From Apium graveolens (taxonomy: Eukaryota > Streptophyta > Magnoliopsida > Apiales > Apiaceae), in assembly GCF_009905375.1 (NCBI RefSeq), contig NW_027417467.1, forward strand, positions 124,001 to 188,000: a DNA stretch of 64,000 nt, given 5' to 3'. The position numbers and the translations under genes are program-made. A model generated the notes under the pieces. It saw only the letters and a list, made by a program, of their open reading frames with translations. It was not told the DNA's origin and ran no database searches. Of this stretch, positions 62,352 to 64,000 are shown one piece after another (within the stretch, counting starts at the first letter, position 1; every line of letters begins with the position of its first letter).

Positions 62352-62764
62352 GATTCTGATAATAATAAAAACAATTATTGGGAAAATTCAACGTTAGGTC
62401 ACAATCATATACAACATTGTGCCTTGCACTGCTCTTATAATGGGGAGAACGTATATCGCAATTCTATTATTTTAAGAAAGTTCTAATACGAAGTGCAGTA
62501 ATAATAATGATAAAAACAGTGATCCCGTCACTATGGAACTGAACCGAAAGGAAACAAATATATACATAATGTGAGAAATACATAGTTTGATCTGGTCAAA
62601 AGTACAACAGTGCTACAGTCATCTGTCCCAAAAGTGATACACAAGAGTCTATCTGTCTAGTCAGAAAAAGGGATGCTATATACAAGTCAACTATCCCCGA
62701 AAATTGGCTCTTACTAAGGCCTCGGCTAACTAGACAACTAGACTATTCCATCATCAATCCTGAA
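62352..62764 (-). other. Spacer between acidic ORF and gag
   Basis: About 410 bp of AT-rich sequence without a convincing open frame on the element's sense strand. Open frames on the other strand overlap gag and look like shadows of it. No motif recognised. Confidence 0.5.
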
Positions 62765-63478
62765 TCACACACCGGAGCGGGTCAGCTCCCAAACCCTTTC
62801 CATCGCACGACGGAAGATATAGTCGGCCTGCCGCCTGGAGATCCTACCATGCCTGTCCCCCTGGAGCGATCTGAGCCTCGCTCGGGATGTGAGCTCTATC
62901 CCCGTAAGCTCCCTCCTCAAGGATCGGGGTATAGAAGCCCTAGTCTCATAAGCTCGGGTACGCCTACCCGCCCTCTCTGCATCCAACTCCCTCCTGGCCT
63001 CATCTAGTCGGCCCTCGGCAACAGCCACTCGGGTCCTCAATACATCCTGAACATATCCATGAGCTAACGAAGACTGCCTGTGGGCAGGGTCAAGAGGTGG
63101 TGAATCCGGAGCCGCTGAGGGTGCCTCCTCGGTCTGCCTAGGCTCGGAAGTATGGGTCTCTGAGCTGTCATCATCTGGAATCCAAGATAGTGGTGGAGGG
63201 GTAGGGGCTCTGACCACCGGAAGTGTGGGTAATGGGATACCAGCATACACTACCATAGGTCCAACACGCTCCTCAGCTACTGGGACCTCATCCGGGTCCT
63301 CCTCATCTGGAATAACAATAACCTCTGTCTCTGACTCCTCTGAGGGGTCCTCCTCATCTGAAATAGCAATGACCTCCGTCTCAGGCTCCTCTGAGGGGTC
63401 CTCCTCATCCTCCTCCATCTCAGGCTCCTCCTGATCCTCAACATCTAGCAATGCCTCATCATGCTCACGCTCGAACAT
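62765..63478 (-). CDS. Acidic accessory ORF upstream of gag (237 aa, function unknown)
   Basis: The ORF lies between the leader and gag on the element's coding strand, in a different frame from gag, and is GC-richer than its surroundings. Residues 1-70 are strongly acidic with a 17-residue tandem repeat (24-40, 41-57, partial 58-66), each unit of the form DEEDPSEE.ETEVI.I. VIAIS and VIVIP followed by DEED look like SUMO-interacting motifs, hydrophobic cores next to acidic residues; this is inference from pattern only. Residues 90-132 are rich in Pro, Ser and Thr. Residues about 143-180 form a charged, probably coiled-coil helix (EGRLDEARRELDAERAG), and the C-terminus is Arg-rich. Elements 1 and 2 keep decayed relatives at the same place. 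Extra ORFs before gag are known in Ogre/Tat elements; I recognise no homology to them. Confidence 0.72.
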   Translation of the reverse strand: MFEREHDEALLDVEDQEEPEMEEDEEDPSEEPETEVIAISDEEDPSEESETEVIVIPDEEDPDEVPVAEERVGPMVVYAGIPLPTLPVVRAPTPPPLSWIPDDDSSETHTSEPRQTEEAPSAAPDSPPLDPAHRQSSLAHGYVQDVLRTRVAVAEGRLDEARRELDAERAGRRTRAYETRASIPRSLRRELTGIELTSRARLRSLQGDRHGRISRRQADYIFRRAMERVWELTRSGV

Positions 63479-63674
63479 CTCAGGGTCCTCTATCTCAGGC
63501 GCCTACACATTAAATGAGCTAAGTTACTATCATGATACTTATAAGGGTTCCCGTAAGGGTTTTAACTGTCAGCACTACTTTAAGTAGTCCGACCATGAAC
63601 TTGGCAAGAGTTCTTATTATCTTTGTGAGTTTGTTATTATATCGACGCATCATCTCTGAGGTTTATAACGCTTA

Positions 63675-63686
63675 GCTCTGATACCA
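63675..63686 (-). other. Primer-binding site of element 3 (initiator tRNA-Met)
   Basis: TGGTATCAGAGC on the minus strand lies four bases (GAAA) from the 5' LTR. The following leader (63479-63674) resembles that of elements 1 and 2. Confidence 0.93.
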
Positions 63687-63690
63687 TTTC

Positions 63691-64000
63691 TATAACACCC
63701 CCAGATCCGGGGTCGGGGATCCGGGTTGTCACGGTCTTTCTTTCCACAATATCACTTCACTTAATTAATAATAAATAACCTCATGCTGTGACCCCATACT
63801 AACACACACCACAACCCGTTATAGTCTCAGAGATGAAATTGAAATAAGTACAAGTCTTTGAATCCACCATTTAAAAGTTATTACAACCCAAAATGATTAC
63901 TTGATAAATTTACAGTTAATTGCCATTATCTGCCACAAGTTATAATTATACATAATTTGATTCTCAAAAGTAGATGGTCTGAACTACAATGGATCTACCT
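63691..64000 (-). repeat. 5' LTR of element 3, first 310 bp only (truncated by window end)
   Basis: It is identical by eye to 53718-54027 except that it begins TATAACACCC on the plus strand instead of TGTAACACCC. The inner end of the 5' LTR therefore reads TTATA instead of TTACA. The near-identity points to a very recent insertion. Confidence 0.93.

Larger units (their letters stand above)
53718..64000 (-). mobile_element. Element 3: near-complete Tekay-like Ty3/gypsy chromovirus element (right end cut by the window)
   Basis: A 3.9 kb 3' LTR (53718-57608), a 6.1 kb interior on the minus strand and the first 310 bp of the 5' LTR (from 63691) are present. The 310 shared bases of the LTRs differ at one position only. 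The order from the 5' side is: leader, primer-binding site, acidic ORF, gag with zinc knuckles, protease, RT, RNase H, integrase, GPY/F, chromodomain, polypurine tract. Gag and pol are in one continuous frame (62351 down to 57642, 1570 codons) broken by three in-frame stops. The LTR cuts a satellite monomer after TATAG (53713-53717); the matching duplication lies outside the window. Confidence 0.95.

Noticed and set aside
62097..62486. 129-codon antisense frame over the gag start and spacer of element 3
   Set aside because: It overlaps the well-supported gag N-terminus on the opposite strand and reads as a shadow of the acidic codons.

Overview
This window looks like heterochromatic, probably (peri)centromeric, DNA of a flowering plant. 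It contains no host gene that I can recognise. About 25.7 kb is an AT-rich tandem satellite with a monomer of about 179-180 bp (13800-30601 and 44831-53717). The rest is three long-LTR Ty3/gypsy retrotransposons inserted into that satellite. Domain order, the GPY/F motif and a C-terminal chromodomain place the family among the chromoviruses, most like the Tekay/Del lineage. All three carry a primer-binding site for plant initiator tRNA-Met. The species cannot be assigned from the sequence alone.

Layout. Element 1 (1-13799, plus strand, left end cut by the window) has two LTRs of about 4.16 kb around a 5.5 kb interior. Satellite A follows (13800-30601). Element 2 (30602-44830, minus strand) sits inside the satellite between 5-bp target-site duplications TATAT and has LTRs of about 4.34 kb. 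Satellite B (44831-53717) continues the same array. Element 3 (53718 to beyond 64000, minus strand) has a 3.9 kb 3' LTR, a nearly complete gag-pol reading frame and an extra acidic ORF upstream of gag; only 310 bp of its 5' LTR is in the window.

Elements 1 and 2 belong to one non-autonomous subfamily with the same scrambled interior: acidic-ORF remnant, then an RT-end/RNase H fragment, then a gag fragment, then about 2.7 kb that I cannot identify, then integrase C-terminus/chromodomain. They lack protease, the RT core and the integrase core, so they would need enzymes from a relative such as element 3. Element 3 is itself flawed. Its single-frame gag-pol contains three in-frame stops, two of them at exactly the same codons as in elements 1 and 2, and the second catalytic Asp of its integrase is Glu. 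Hand comparison of LTR pairs suggests element 1 is oldest (about 1.5-1.8% different), element 2 younger (about 1%) and element 3 youngest (1 difference in 310 bp). These are hand tallies, not alignments.

The satellite shows higher-order structure. An 11-monomer unit of about 1.97 kb repeats in the left part and a 2.24 kb unit repeats in the middle. A segmental tandem duplication of about 4.8 kb has copy 1 interrupted by element 2, while copy 2 preserves the uninterrupted target site at 50512-50516. The duplication therefore most simply predates the insertion.
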